This document shows positions 1-10,774 of a stretch of DNA of 27,754 nucleotides, piece after piece. The notes beneath the pieces were generated by a model that saw only the letters and a program-made list of their open reading frames with translations, was not told the origin of the DNA and did not search any database. The translations under genes and the position numbers were made by a program. Where the stretch lies: assembly GCA_002803225.1 (NCBI GenBank), contig NXFV01002055.1, forward strand, positions 1 to 27,754, in the 5' to 3' direction. Origin of the DNA: Gamarada debralockiae (taxonomy: Eukaryota; Ascomycota; Leotiomycetes; Helotiales; Hyphodiscaceae). The first letter of the stretch is position 1; every line of letters begins with the position of its first letter.

Positions 1-1014
1 TCCTTCTCATATCCTCTCAGCGCTCGCCAGTGCATTGCTTCGGCCTCTTTATACTTGCCCTGCTTCTCCAGCACCGATCCAAGGTGGCTAACGCTAGTGA
101 GCGTGTCTGGGTGCTCCGGCCCAAGTCCCTTCTCCCTCTCTCTTAGCGCTCGCTGGTGTATTGCTTCGGCCTCTTTATACTTGCCCTGCCTCTCCAGCAC
201 CGACCCAAGGTGGCTAACTCTAGTAAGCGTGTCTGGGTGCTCCGGCCCAAGTCCCTTCTCCCTGTCTCTCAGCGCTCGCCAGTGCATTGCTTCGGCCTCT
301 TCATACTTGCCCTGCCTCTCTAGCACCGATCCAAGGTGGTTAACGCTAGTGAGCGTGTCTGGGTGCTCCGGCCCAAGTCCCTTCTCTGATCCCTCTAGAT
401 CTCGCCAGTGCATTGCTTCGGCCTCTTTATACTTGCCCTGCTTCTCCAGCACCGACCCAAGGTTACTGACGCTAGTGAGCGTGTATGGGTGCTCTGGCCC
501 AAGTCCCTTCTCATATCCTCTCAGCGCTCGCCAGTGCATTGCTTCGGCCTCTTCATACTTGCCCTGCCTCTCTAGCACCGATCCAAGGTGGTTAACGCTA
601 GTGAGCGTGTCTGGGTGCTCCAGCCCAAGTCCCTTCTCATATCCTCTCAGCGCTCGCCAGTGCATTGCTTCGGCCTCTTCATACTTGCCCTGCTTCTCCA
701 GCACCAACCCAAGGTTACTGACGCTAGTAAGCGTGTATAGGTGCTCCGGCCCAAGTTCCTTCTCATATCCTCTCAGCGCTCGCCAGTGCATTGCTTCGGC
801 CTCTTCATACTTGCCCTGCCTCTCTAGCACCAACCCAAGGTTGTTGACGCTAGTGAGCGTGTCTGGGTGCTCCGGCCCAAGTTCCTTCTCTGATCCCTCT
901 AGATCTCGCCAGTGCATTGCTTCGGCCTCTTTATACTTGCCCTGCTTCTCTAGTACCAACCCAAGGTGGCTGACGCTAGTGAGCGTGTCTGGGTGCTCCG
1001 GCCCAAGTCCCTCT
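1..1014 (-). repeat. Coding tandem array, eight 126-bp units encoding 42-residue TPRs
   Basis: About eight copies of a 126-bp unit lie head to tail and continue past the left edge. On the minus strand each encodes one 42-residue TPR with the core GPEHPDTLTSV, then LG.VLE.QGKY and EAEAMHWR. Units differ at only a few bases. Variation sits mainly at DLEGSEK / ALRGYEK / ALREREK and at the residue pair after TSV (SH, NH, SN, NN). The period is an exact multiple of three, so copy-number changes keep the frame. Confidence 0.95.
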
Positions 1015-3706
1015 TCTCTTAATTTTACTGACATTCGAAGAACTTTTTCCGCAGTTTTGTACTCGCCTCTAAGGTGGAGGTACCAGCCTGTGCTGAAAGC
1101 AATCTTTGCCTGCTTTAGCACGTCCCCCTCATATCCTGCTACATGGCTGATAACTTCTCTCGCGTGGGGAAGGAGTACCTGGCAGTCTGCCCATGTCTCA
1201 TAGTCTCCGCTGGGGAATGCCGCAGTTAGAACTCCTATCGACTCCTTTGTCCATTTATTTAGCTGCTTGTCAGCCTCGAGCCACCTTCTCATCGATAGCT
1301 GCACTAGACGGTGCATCTCAAACGACTGCTTTCCGATCTCTGCCCGCACAAGGGAGAAGCTTAGCAACGGTGCCAGAGCATCTTCAAAGTCTAGTTGACT
1401 GGTTCTGTTTCGCAGCAAGGATATCGGAATTCCCTGTCTATCGAACATGCTCATCAACGCAAGCAAATCTGCAGCTGACTGCTCCGTCTTCTGGATCTGG
1501 GTGAACGAGATCTGCCACGTCGCGATAACAGCATGACGTATGCTGTGGTCTCGCCGAAGGTCTTTTAAACTGTTCTTGCCCAAGAGTCGCACCTGATTTG
1601 CCTCGCTCTCTCGGAACAGCTTGAGGTAGCCCGACATAGTTGTCATGGGTGCTCTTGTCTTGATGTAGGCTGCAGCGTGGGTAATGGCAAGAGGTATGCC
1701 TTCTAGAGCCTGGACAAGCGCTTTTGCGTCAGCTGTACTAGACTCGCTAAATGACAGTCTAGTGTTGAGCAGCGCTAGCGCGTCCTCTTCATCCATTGGC
1801 TCCACATGGGCGATGCTACCGTGCGTCCCAACGAGATTGATTGCCGTAGTTCGGTTCCTTGAGGTGATGAGGATCATTCCATTCGGCGTTTGAGGGAGGA
1901 AGCTTTCAAGCGGGCCCGTCTGGCTCGTGATGTCGTTCTTCTGCGTAATGCCTGCGGTATCTTCGTCGGCAGCGAAGAAAACGTCGTCGTCGTCGGCATT
2001 GTCGAGTATCATAAGCCACTGCCCATTCCTCCTATCTGACAGCCACGCGCATACTAGTTGCAAGATGTCAGCCTTTGGATCTTCTCGCCCGGGAAGTATA
2101 ATTTTATCGGCAATGGCTCTATATCCTTGCTCAAATCTAGTAGGATTGCTTGCATGTATCCAGATCACTAGAGTCTGCGGCTCCAGCTGTTGGATTCTAT
2201 ACGCATACTCAATCGCAATCTGCGACTTCCTTAGATACGTGTTAGACTGTCATATACAAGGATATCGCGGAACATTATTTACCCTACGCCTCCCAGCCCG
2301 ACAAGAGCAAGGCGGGTGTGGTTCCGCCAGGCCACTTGTTTACGGATTTCGCTAATCTTTGTAATGATGTCTTCTCGGCCTACGAACAAGTCGTCCCTGG
2401 AGAAGGGGACAATGAACAATACGCCAGTTGCTAGCGGGAATACATTCGTAAGCTTTCTACGCTGCAATACTCGACAGTCTACGATTTTTACGTACAAGAA
2501 ACATCCGTGGCATTCGGTAGTGGCATATTCTTACACTCTAGCTCCTGTCGGATAAAGCTTTTAAGAACACTAGAGATGGCACGGTAGCCCTGATCATCTC
2601 TGCTGCTGTATCTAGCCATCTGCATATGATTTGCATCAATGCTCTCGACAGTCTCCAACGTTCGTGGAAGGTCGAGCTTCGATGAGAAGTCATCAACAAC
2701 CTTTAATTGTTAGCGTTCAAGTAGATAGTGGGTAGATAATATATAGTATTACGAAAATATATACCTTTTCGTCTAGTCCCTTCATGCCAGAAATTCCCCG
2801 TGCTTCCTGAAAGGAGTGAATCTTTATCCCGCCTTTGAACACAATAGTCTTAAACTCTTCATGGATATTATCTAGAACCTCATTGTTTACTTCTAGTGTT
2901 TCGAGTATTTTCTTATTCGTGTCTTGGAGAGCGAGCCGGGCGAGATTAGAAGCGATCTGGGCCCAGCCGGCATATGCGCTCCCCCGGTGCGGCGTCCCAA
3001 GGAAAACGATGAGCTTTGTCCACTCGCGGATCTTCTCTGATCGATGAACGGCCTGTGGCAGCAGGTGAGCAGGGATTCATTTATATCGGGAACTATTAAG
3101 ACAGTACGTCTTTGATAATGATGCCACCAAGACTATGCACTATAAACGCGATTGGTTTCTATGAAGCTGTTAGAGAAACTGCTCCGCTCAAGGCAACAGG
3201 TTGTCATTATCGTACTCCATTGTCGACCTCTCTTTCGAGTCCGACTGACAGATCCCGGCCATGCTGGGAGATGCTGTTCTTGTTGTTTGTCTGAAAGAGG
3301 CCTCCAATAACATCTGCGTTATACCCATACGTCCACACTCTAGCCTGAGGTATATCAGACGCGAGGTACTGTTCCGGCCAGAAGACGTTGAACGATGACG
3401 ATGGTAACGAGGAGGCTTGTGCCTGCTCCGTGCCTGTTAATGGAGACCCGACCGCTCGCTTAAATAAGGATTTAAGGCCTTTAGGCTTCTTGGCCGTGTC
3501 GTTGCTGAGCTCGCTGCTCGCGACTGGCACGGTTTCCCAGGTTCCTCGAGGATGTCCTCGAAGGCCATGGACGAATATTATACTGTGTCGAGTAAGTAGA
3601 TGGGCATAGAACGCAAGAAAACGCGGTCTAACTTCAAGCTGAACTGGTCGTCGCTCCGCTCTCTGCCTGATAGCCTTGTGAAACCGTGGCGGTGGACGTT
3701 TGCCAT
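1..3706 (-). CDS. Fungal NLR-like STAND protein: alpha/beta-hydrolase (SesB-like) - NB-ARC - TPR, 3' end off the left edge
   Basis: Reconstructed exons (minus): 3706-3633, 3582-3216, 3158-3108, 3052-2765, 2700-2496, 2430-2283, 2229-<1; introns are 50-65 bp and every phase matches. About 1,120 residues lie in the window. Hydrolase domain: VHGLRGHPRGTW near residues 29-40, FWPEQYL near 92, nucleophile elbow VHSLGG with Ser156, GTPHRG near 183-188. NB-ARC: P-loop GLGGVGKS (373-380, split by an intron), Walker B LMILDN (450-455), LITSRN, a GLPL-like GIPLA, and an MHD-like EMHRLVQ near 683. From about residue 780 come 42-residue TPRs of kinesin-light-chain type. In this family the N-terminal hydrolase is thought to be the effector, NB-ARC the switch, and the repeats the sensor, acting in the cytosol in non-self recognition (inference). 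The first exon is the weakest part: the hydrolase frame has no ATG, so I used an ATG at 3706 joined by a 50-bp intron. Confidence 0.83.
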
Positions 3707-4289
3707 CTGCGTCGCAGACCTAGAATGGCGTTTGAATAGACAAGAAGCGCTGCGCAAACCCTAGTGCGCGGATTGCAGTGTTTGTAGCACGCGTACACCT
3801 TGAAAGGAATAGCTGGAAGGCAGCGTCATTCGAGATGTGGTGGGGTTTATCCTAGAGAAGGCAGGGTGAGCTGAACTCGTGTTGGTTGGAACTGCCTAAT
3901 CAGGTATAGCCTGTATTTTCCCCTCTTTTGTGATATAAGAGAGCTCTTCCCCTCCTTGTATTTCAGCTCCTTAGATATCAGCTAGGTCTAGAAATGCCAC
4001 TATATTTCGCCCCCAAAATACAGCTCAATTAACGGCAGTGGTTACATAAGCATTTCCTGACAGTCCGAAATGGACTCTCAACACAATCCTTGTACCATGT
4101 TCTAATTTTAGCTAATATATAGAAATTGTAGCCGAGGAGTTAAAACAGATCCCCTGCCCACCAGCTTAAGCCCTGTTACTCACCTGCTTCCCACATTCGC
4201 CTCAGTCCTTGCTCTCCCACGGCTCAGGTTAAAGCAGCATCTGCTCAGGTGCAAAGACGGAAATGGAGAACGCTTATGTCAGATTCGGA
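3707..4289. other. Intergenic, partly AT-rich
   Basis: No supported gene. It separates the start of the minus-strand NLR from the plus-strand carboxylesterase remnant. The stretch 3730-3840 reads open in one minus frame (ending at a TAG at 3721-3723) and could be an upstream exon of the NLR, but no ATG or donor decides this. From about 3900 to 4140 the sequence is AT-rich and featureless to me. Confidence 0.5.
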
Positions 4290-5634
4290 TATCGAACTAG
4301 CTGTTCCTCAACCTCTACGCCCCAGCAAATGCCACAGATCTTCCCGTCCTCGTTTACACTCATGGAGGTGACTACGGCTACGGAAATGCAAATCAAGACC
4401 CCAGCAGCATTATCGCCGCGAATGACAATGGCTTCGTTGGTGTTGGAATCCAATATCGTCTTGGAACATTCGGCTTCCTGAGTTCGGATGAAGTCAGCCG
4501 GCACTGGAGCCGTCATGTTACGGGGCATGGCGTTCTGAGGCGAGCTTGGAGAATCTCTTTTCGGCAATGTCATCGCTGCTTCTCCATACCTTCCGACACA
4601 GCACAAGTAAAATGCTTGAGTCCCTTCTCAGGCGTGCTATGCGCTTGCAGAGCAGGTTGGTCGTTTCGCTGGGGTCGCGTTCGGAAACACCATACTCTCC
4701 TGAACGATCTTCGAATGCCTCGTCAACGCTAACATATCAACTCTTGGGCTTTTGAACCAGTCACGGATGGAACTTCATCAAGCAAGCTCCAAGCCTGCAG
4801 CTTCTCCAGCGTCGCGTCAATGGTGCACGCATCCTCTCTGGCAATAACGCAAACGAAGGCCCTGATTTTGTGCCACAGAACATCACCACTGAATCAGATG
4901 TCGTATCATGGCTTCATGAGATCTTCCCCATGTTCACTTCGGACGACGTCGCAAAGGTCCTACTGTACTATCCTTCCACCGAAACCGAAGTATCAATTGC
5001 AATAGCCGCCTTGGCGCCTGCTGATCCCAGCCCGGATGATGCAACTGTCCTGCAACAGTGTGTCAACAACATCTACTCCGAGTCAGTATTCGTTTGCCCG
5101 TTATATTGGCTCGCCGAAACATATTCAACCAACAATCGTCAAGCGTTCAAATACCAGTACTCAGTCCTCCCAGCTCTTCATGGCACTGATTTCAACGCAT
5201 ATTTTGGCCCGCCGGTTCAATATTTAGGTGCTAAGTTCATGAGCTACTTCCAGCGCATTTGGGGCAACTTCATCATGCATAATAACTCATCTGTTGATGA
5301 CGGAGAGAGATTTCTCGATGCTGACGTAGAGGCTGTGAGTGTGTGGCCTGTTTTCAGTGTGGAAATCTCGTTCAAGTCAATTTTAAGTCATCCCCCAAAT
5401 TTCTTGGGAGATTTAAATATGACTTTTGGGAAAGTGAATCAAACGGGAGATGAATTTGTTATTGAACCCCATGCCTTCTCACTCGTTTCATTTGGTCAGT
5501 TCCTCAATTCAACGTACTATGTTGATCCGGGACTTGAGCCGAATTTCAGTCTTGTGAATGCGTATGCATATGAGGGAGGACAGGGACATCGTAGTTATTT
5601 CTGGCGTTCTATGGGCAGCGCTGTAAATGAATGA
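4290..5634 (+). pseudogene. Type-B carboxylesterase/lipase pseudogene lacking the catalytic serine
   Basis: Decayed fungal carboxylesterase type B, in pieces. The N-terminal piece reads LFLNLYAP (after a TAG), then the oxyanion motif YTHGGDYG (HGG at 4361-4369) and VGVGIQYRLGTFGFLSS. It breaks near 4500 and resumes in another frame at GTGAVMLRGMAF, which in intact relatives directly follows the GESAG nucleophile elbow. The roughly 60 residues between, including the catalytic serine, are missing. That frame then has stops at 4536, 4608, 4617 and 4701, with clear homology between them (FGNVIAASPYLP, YALAEQVG, FECLVNANIST). A one-base loss near 4772 shifts WAFEPVTDGT to QAPSLQLLQRRVNGARIL. The C-terminal 255 codons (to the TGA ending at 5634) are open and keep the His motif LPALHGTDF. 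Intact relatives are secreted or cytosolic ester hydrolases; this copy cannot make one. Confidence 0.85.
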
Positions 5635-5967
5635 ATCGAAGGGGATGAAAGATGATTTGAGATTGACGTGGGTACGTCACGTATTGATACTTGGGACTTG
5701 ATAGCTGATACTTTGCTTTGCGATTTTGGACGAAGATGAGAATCGATATGAGGTGGCTATGAACGAGGTAGATTCTCCAATTTTGGTGGAGGTCACTGAA
5801 ATGATAACAGCTGGGGAGGAGAGAAAAGACTTTACATTCTAATTACACACTTGCTTGCTTCTAATACGCACTTGCTTGCAATTCAAATTCCAGCACCAAC
5901 GAGATTCGAGATCCGTGATATCTTTCAACACCTTTCAGACTCCAAGGATGAGATTATAAGGTAGAAT
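5635..5967. other. Intergenic, convergent gene ends
   Basis: No gene seen. It lies between the end of the carboxylesterase pseudogene and the stop codon of the minus-strand transporter, so it holds only 3' flanks. A short imperfect direct repeat (acttgcttgc) occurs twice near 5850-5880. Confidence 0.5.
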
Positions 5968-7589
5968 CTACTCATCCCTCTTCTCCAGCTCAGGCAAAGC
6001 CCACCACGTCCCTCCCATCGCAACAAACAATCCAATGCAAATCGGATGCAGCACGAAAGTGCCTACCCTCTGCGCTAACACACCCGTCATGAACGGCGCT
6101 ACTGCAGCGCCCGAGGTTCCTACCGAGGCTATCAACGATAAGGAGGATATTTGCATATTCCTCGGTATCAGACGCTGGAAGATATGGACCGCGCAGGGAT
6201 AAACCGGTCCCAGCAATAACCCCGAGAACGCTATGGCAACGGAATCGCCTGGGATAGAGGGGACGAACCATACCAGAAGCTCCAAGATGAGGGCACCCGC
6301 TGTGAAGAGGAAGACGGAAGGGCGCTCGCCGATGCGGTGAGCGAGGAAGGAGAGCGTGAAGCGTCCCAACGTAATGCCTGCCCAGAATCCGGATGTGACG
6401 AAACCAACTTTGCTGGGGTCTCCGTGGCGGAATTGGACGAGGAAGGAGATTATCCATCCTGAGATTGCTACTTCGGCGCCTTGATAGCAGAAGATGAAGA
6501 GTGCGCCGAGGACGGTGGGTTTATCTGAGATGAGGGTTTTGAAGGATTGCCATTTTCTGTTCGCACTTTCGTTTCTTCCTTTCCTGCTTGAAGTGTGTTC
6601 AGTGTCTTGCGCGGGTGCTGGGAGGACAGCGTCTGAGGTCTCGGATTCTCTCTCGTAGTTCCAGAATGCCCATGCTGAGAACATCAAGTTGAAGAATGCG
6701 AGGCATAGCTCGATGATGTAGAAGCGTGACCATTTGGATCCATGTGATACCAGTGCGGTTGCGATTAATGGACCGGTGATGCCACCGATTCCGTAAGCGC
6801 CTTGGTAAAAGCCCAGCACAGTGGTATTGTTGGCAAGGTTGGAGCAGAAGACTTGGCCGATTGCGAGGTTGGTCGCCATTCCTAGGCCGAGGATGAAGAA
6901 CCTAGAATTCTCATGAGTGAGCTGTGTAATTGGCGAAAGATGAGAAGGGAGAACTGACGATGCAGCGACGGCGGGGAAAGGGGGTGTGATAACAATGCAT
7001 GCGTAGCCGAGCATCAGCAGAACTTGGCCGATTACGAGGGTCTTTGCGCGTCCGATCTTGGTTGAGAGGGCGTTAATGAAGAATGCTGCTGCGATGAAGC
7101 CTAGAGCATTGCAGATAAAGATTACGGATATGGTATCATAATCGATGTTGTAATCTCTGGAGATTTGGAGTCAGTCATTTCACTTCGACATCAGAGTGGG
7201 ACTATATACCTCTCGATGCTCGCAATCAGGGCTCCAGGGGCTGAATCGTTCAAGCCATTTGCAAATGCTGTCATACAAGACGCCAATACTCGGAAGCGAT
7301 TCTTGTACGGGTTCCAGAGGGTCTGTATTTGGTCTGAAGCGTGACTAGGAGGAGAGCTTGAAGGATCTGTTTCATTCGATGATTGAGAGGATCCTTTGGC
7401 CTGACTATTATTCACAGGGTTTTTTGGTGACGATTCTGCAGTGCGCATAGGATACATCTCGAGATCAACGGGGGAATCAGCCTCACGAGGCGGGCCATCT
7501 CGAATTGACTTTTTCGGGTAGGAGCGGGGAGGGGTTGGAATCTGGTCGGATTCTATACAAATCGTAGCAGCAAAACTTGAAGCAGACAT
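5968..7589 (-). CDS. MFS transporter, 503 aa (BSC6/sugar-permease-like)
   Basis: Three exons (minus): 7589-7210, 7156-6959, 6901-5968; introns of 53 and 57 bp, giving 503 residues. The second intron is a multiple of three, so it reads through; removing it joins PPFPAVAAS to FFILGLGMATN, an expected continuous membrane segment. The first ~85 residues are a hydrophilic Ser/Pro-rich cytosolic tail. Hydrophobic helices follow from FRVLASCMTAFANGLNDSAPGAL onward. A polar central loop (ESETSDAVLPAPAQDTEHTS, about residues 275-305) splits the usual two six-helix halves. The second half contains GFVTSGFWAGITLGRFTLSFLA. The architecture resembles the fungal BSC6-like branch of the major facilitator superfamily; substrate unknown. 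It probably acts in a cell or organelle membrane. The start ATG at 7589 is the first in frame. No pump-specific neighbour suggests a cargo. Confidence 0.88.
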
Positions 7590-8289
7590 AATGATGGATT
7601 TCGTACGAGAGGATGAGTGAAACGATTCAAAGTGAAATTTGAACGCAGATATTTAAATTTCGATTTGTAGGAACGAGCCACCATTGATTTTATGAGTCTT
7701 TCAGGGAATGCTTATGGTCCTAGAAATGCTTATGTCAACCGCCAGAACCCCAAGAGCACACCAATCAGCAAGCGGGTGAATGACGCTCGACGAGGTACTG
7801 CAACTTTGCAGTTGCTTGCCTGCATATGCGACATGACGCTTAAGATAACGTCCGCTGACGCTGACGAGAAAGGAGAGGCCGAGAAGGTGACGCTGAAGAT
7901 CTGCACTGATTTCAAAGCATGGAGAAATTTTCCCGGGGTATCCCCATTAGGCCTAGCCTGGCCCTGGCCCTGGCCCTGACAGAACTTCCCAGCTTTCATG
8001 ACGCGATGACAACTTCGATAACTTGGGAATACCCTCAAAACAGTTCTCGAGGGGCTATGATATGATCTTGAGGGACATAGACTCCACAATAGCATTGTTC
8101 ATGCCGCCAATCGCCCATACGCCTTGGTCATCCAGTTGATTACTATTCAGATAGCTCATCATTTTGATATCAACGTGATGTTTCCCCAAGGTAAGTGTTG
8201 GGGTTGGTATACCTCCCAATCGCGGGGTCGATACGTTCACACCGCAATTGCTGTTTCCTTTTTGTTTCATCTCTTGATCTATATCTCTC
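7590..8289. other. Intergenic between divergent MFS gene and enoyl-CoA hydratase remnant
   Basis: Promoter side of the MFS transporter. ORFs of 95-121 codons on both strands (7692-7979, 7730-8095) look like chance: they overlap antisense and show no recognisable domain. A short hexamer run (cctggc repeated about three times) sits at 7958-7978. No RNA gene seen. Confidence 0.45.
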
Positions 8290-9135
8290 AATGTCACTTC
8301 CGTCTCTAAAACAACAATCTGCGAACTTACATACCCCGCACTACACGTCCTCTCGTAACCCTCACTCGAACGAAGCAACTAAATACGATACCGAAGCACG
8401 GCTATTGGGAACTCGAAACAGTCTGGTAATGGATGGACTCGTACCCTGACCTCTCAGTTGGATCTTCACAGGCTCTGGCCGCACATTCTGCGCAGGTGCT
8501 GATTTGCGAGGTATGTCCCCTTATCCCCTACACATCCAACCTCCACTAACATAATGATAGAATGGATGGCAGCATCCAAAGAAGAACAAGGCATGCTTTC
8601 CCCCTCCGGCTTCTGCGGCATTTCCCAACGCCACGGCAAGAAGCCCATCGCCGCAAGCGGTCAACGGCCTCGCTGTTGGCGGAGGCATGGAAGTTCTGAT
8701 AAACTGCGACATGGTTCTCTGTTCACCCTCCTCAATCCTCTCACTAACAGACGTGAAAGTCGGATTCTTGCTCCTCGGCGGCACGCTGCCTCTCCTCGTG
8801 CACAGGATTAGTAGATCGCGGGCTTCGGATATGGTGTTTACGGGGCGGAATATTAGGGCGGAGGAAGCTTCGAGGTGGGGGTTGGCGGATAGGGTTGTGG
8901 ATCCGGTTGTGGAGGCGGTGGAGACTGCGGGGGTTATTGCGGGAAATAGTCCGGATGCTGTGTTTGCTAGTCTGGAAGGGATATTTATGGGACTGGGGGA
9001 GGGAGATGCGTATGAGAAGGGCAGGGAGTGAAAGGAGTGGTTCTGGCTGTTTTTGAGGGATGGGAAGAAGGTTGGAAAGGTATCAGTGCATTCGTTGAGA
9101 GGAGGAAGCCGAATTGGGATCGCTGTTGAGATAAG
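8290..9135 (+). pseudogene. Enoyl-CoA hydratase/isomerase pseudogene (crotonase family)
   Basis: Pieces of one crotonase-fold protein in order: LTYPALHVL, then shifted LVTLTRTKQLNTIPKHGYW, WELETVW followed by an in-frame TAA (8427-8429), WMDSYPDLSV, a one-base shift near 8460, IFTGSGRTFCAGADLR, an apparently intact 50-bp intron (8511-8560), EWMAASKEEQG, GFCGISQRHGKKPIAA, an extra base near 8655, then VNGLAVGGGMEVLINCDMV, VFTGRNIRAEEASRWGLADRVV and AGNSPDAV. A last shift after 9020 leads to EGWKGISAFVERRKPNW. Both oxyanion-hole segments (CAGADL and GLAVGGG) survive, so the break is recent or the assembly has errors. Intact members hydrate or isomerise enoyl-CoA thioesters in mitochondria or peroxisomes. 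At least four separate lesions make a functional product unlikely. Confidence 0.8.
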
Positions 9136-9284
9136 AGCAACTTATGAGGTGCAAGAGGGTTTGAAGGTGAGTGACAATTCTAGTACTATTTAGAAGTAAA
9201 TGGTGTATCTCTATAACTGTCCAAGCTAGTTGTCCACTGAACTCCAGTTTTCTCCGACCTATTTATCTCCATTATTCACAACTT

Positions 9285-10774
9285 TCATCGTGGTGATTCC
9301 CTCAGTGTGTCAGCACTGTCGGAAAGAAGATCCCAATCTTGCGCTGATTGGGTGATCTCCCCTTGCCTCTTAAGACCCTGTAGGTCCCTCTCCATGCGTG
9401 CAACTGTTTCCTCTTGCTGCCTGAACTTCTTTTCGAGGTCGGTTGTGCTTCGTGTGTAGCACAAAGGCGCTTTTTCATTAGAGCCGGATGATCCTGGACG
9501 AGACGTAGGGGCGTTGAAAGCCCACCGTCTCTTAGTGTCTGCGTAAAGGGATATCATCTCGTGGACAGCTGATACTCAAAATATCAGTAGGTATTCATAG
9601 TATTCCACTATGTCAATTTTCCCTTCGAGCAAATTAGATGGCCCCGTCGGGTCTGGAGCGTGGAGGAGGCCCCGGTTCTCGATATTCACAGAATTGCGAC
9701 TTACCATACTCCTGGCGGTACTTCAGATGAAGATCAAGAATGTCGTTACGCCAGAAAGTAGTATCGAGCGCCGTACGCGCGACTGATCGAGGCCCATAAG
9801 ATGATATCGCAGAGTGGGATACCAACATTACACAGAAGTGGTCCCAGTCCTGGCGAATGTATGGCTCGTGTTGCTTGCAGGAGAAGTCTTGCTTCTCGCA
9901 CAAGGCGCTTTTCTCTAGCCTTGCCTCTCGTCGGACGCTTCGAAGCTTTGCGGAAGTATGTTTGTCAACTGCGAGTGTGAGTATTTCCGGAAAGTAGTCT
10001 AGGAGTTCGGGACATACGGATGCAGTATAGCACTGATGCGTTATGGATGTCGACCTTGACCGGGATACTCAGGATTGGAAGGCCGTTCCTGCTGACCCAG
10101 AATTCAGGATTTCCATTATAGGCCATAACTCCTCGTATGTCGGTGGACTCGAAAGTGGCGCTAGGAAGGGATCAGCAACACGAACACTGGAAATTCTAGC
10201 AGACCCACCCAATTCCAACCAACTCGCCGCCACGCAATAAGTTCATGAATTTAGCTGTGTCTACGCATCTTGTCAATACCCGTTCGACTCAGAGATGAAT
10301 AAATATCCCTTGCCTGAGAAGTTTGCGAACTGAAGTTCTTGCGAACATCCGGCCCAAGTTTTCAAGATATCCATTATCTCATTCTTCTCTTTGTCTCCGA
10401 TTCCCTCCGTGGATGTGACGAAGATGTTTCTTGCTGAAGGCCGACAGATTTTGACCTTGTTCTTGGGAATGAACAAAGCATGTGTATATTCGTCCACTTT
10501 ATACACGATCTGAAGGTTGAGACTCGCCATCTCAATAATGATAGTGAGTGGAAGTTCTGGATCAGCCTTATTCTTGCAGTATACGGAGACATTGCCTCGA
10601 ATATCGTGTGTCCGAAAGACACCCCATTGGCATCGTACCGGTCTATATGAGCACGTCAGCTCTGCACACAAAGATACGAACCGAGGCTTGCATTGTTAGA
10701 CAACACTGTAACCCGTCCGGAGTCCATGTTCCTTCCGTGTATTCGTTTTCGGGTATGGATTGCTCGGCGCCCAT
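9285..10774 (-). CDS. Orphan protein, 371 aa, five exons, possible N-myristoylation
   Basis: Not recognised. Exons (minus): 10774-10713, 10642-10280, 10160-10018, 9968-9705, 9568-9285; introns 70, 119, 49 and 136 bp, all GT..AG and phase-consistent, total 1,116 nt. The protein starts MGAEQS, matching the MGxxxS pattern for N-myristoylation (Gly2, Ser6). The first 110 residues are rich in beta-type stretches (VRCQWGVFRTHDIRGNVSVY, LQIVYKVDEYTHALFIPKNKVKICR). The middle contains FWVSRNGLPILSIPVKVDI and HNASVLYC, then a basic/Cys stretch (KLRSVRREARLEKSALCEK). The C-terminus has a likely coiled coil, TTDLEKKFRQQEETVARMERDLQGLKRQ split at about residues 313-340, then an acidic tail. The intron pattern and clean frames argue for a real gene. 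Exon 1 is the least certain. Confidence 0.68.

Noticed and set aside
1..1014. Regular 126-bp array as a CRISPR or satellite; plus-strand ORF 55-1203
   Set aside because: There are no unique spacers, and on the minus strand the array is an in-frame TPR series joined to an NB-ARC domain. The plus ORF is its antisense shadow.
5990..6457. 155-codon minus ORF within the MFS gene
   Set aside because: Shifted frame of the third exon of the transporter, with Pro/Arg-rich nonsense composition.
7958..7978. cctggc hexamer run as a regulatory element
   Set aside because: Only about three copies, no known binding factor and no link to a start site.
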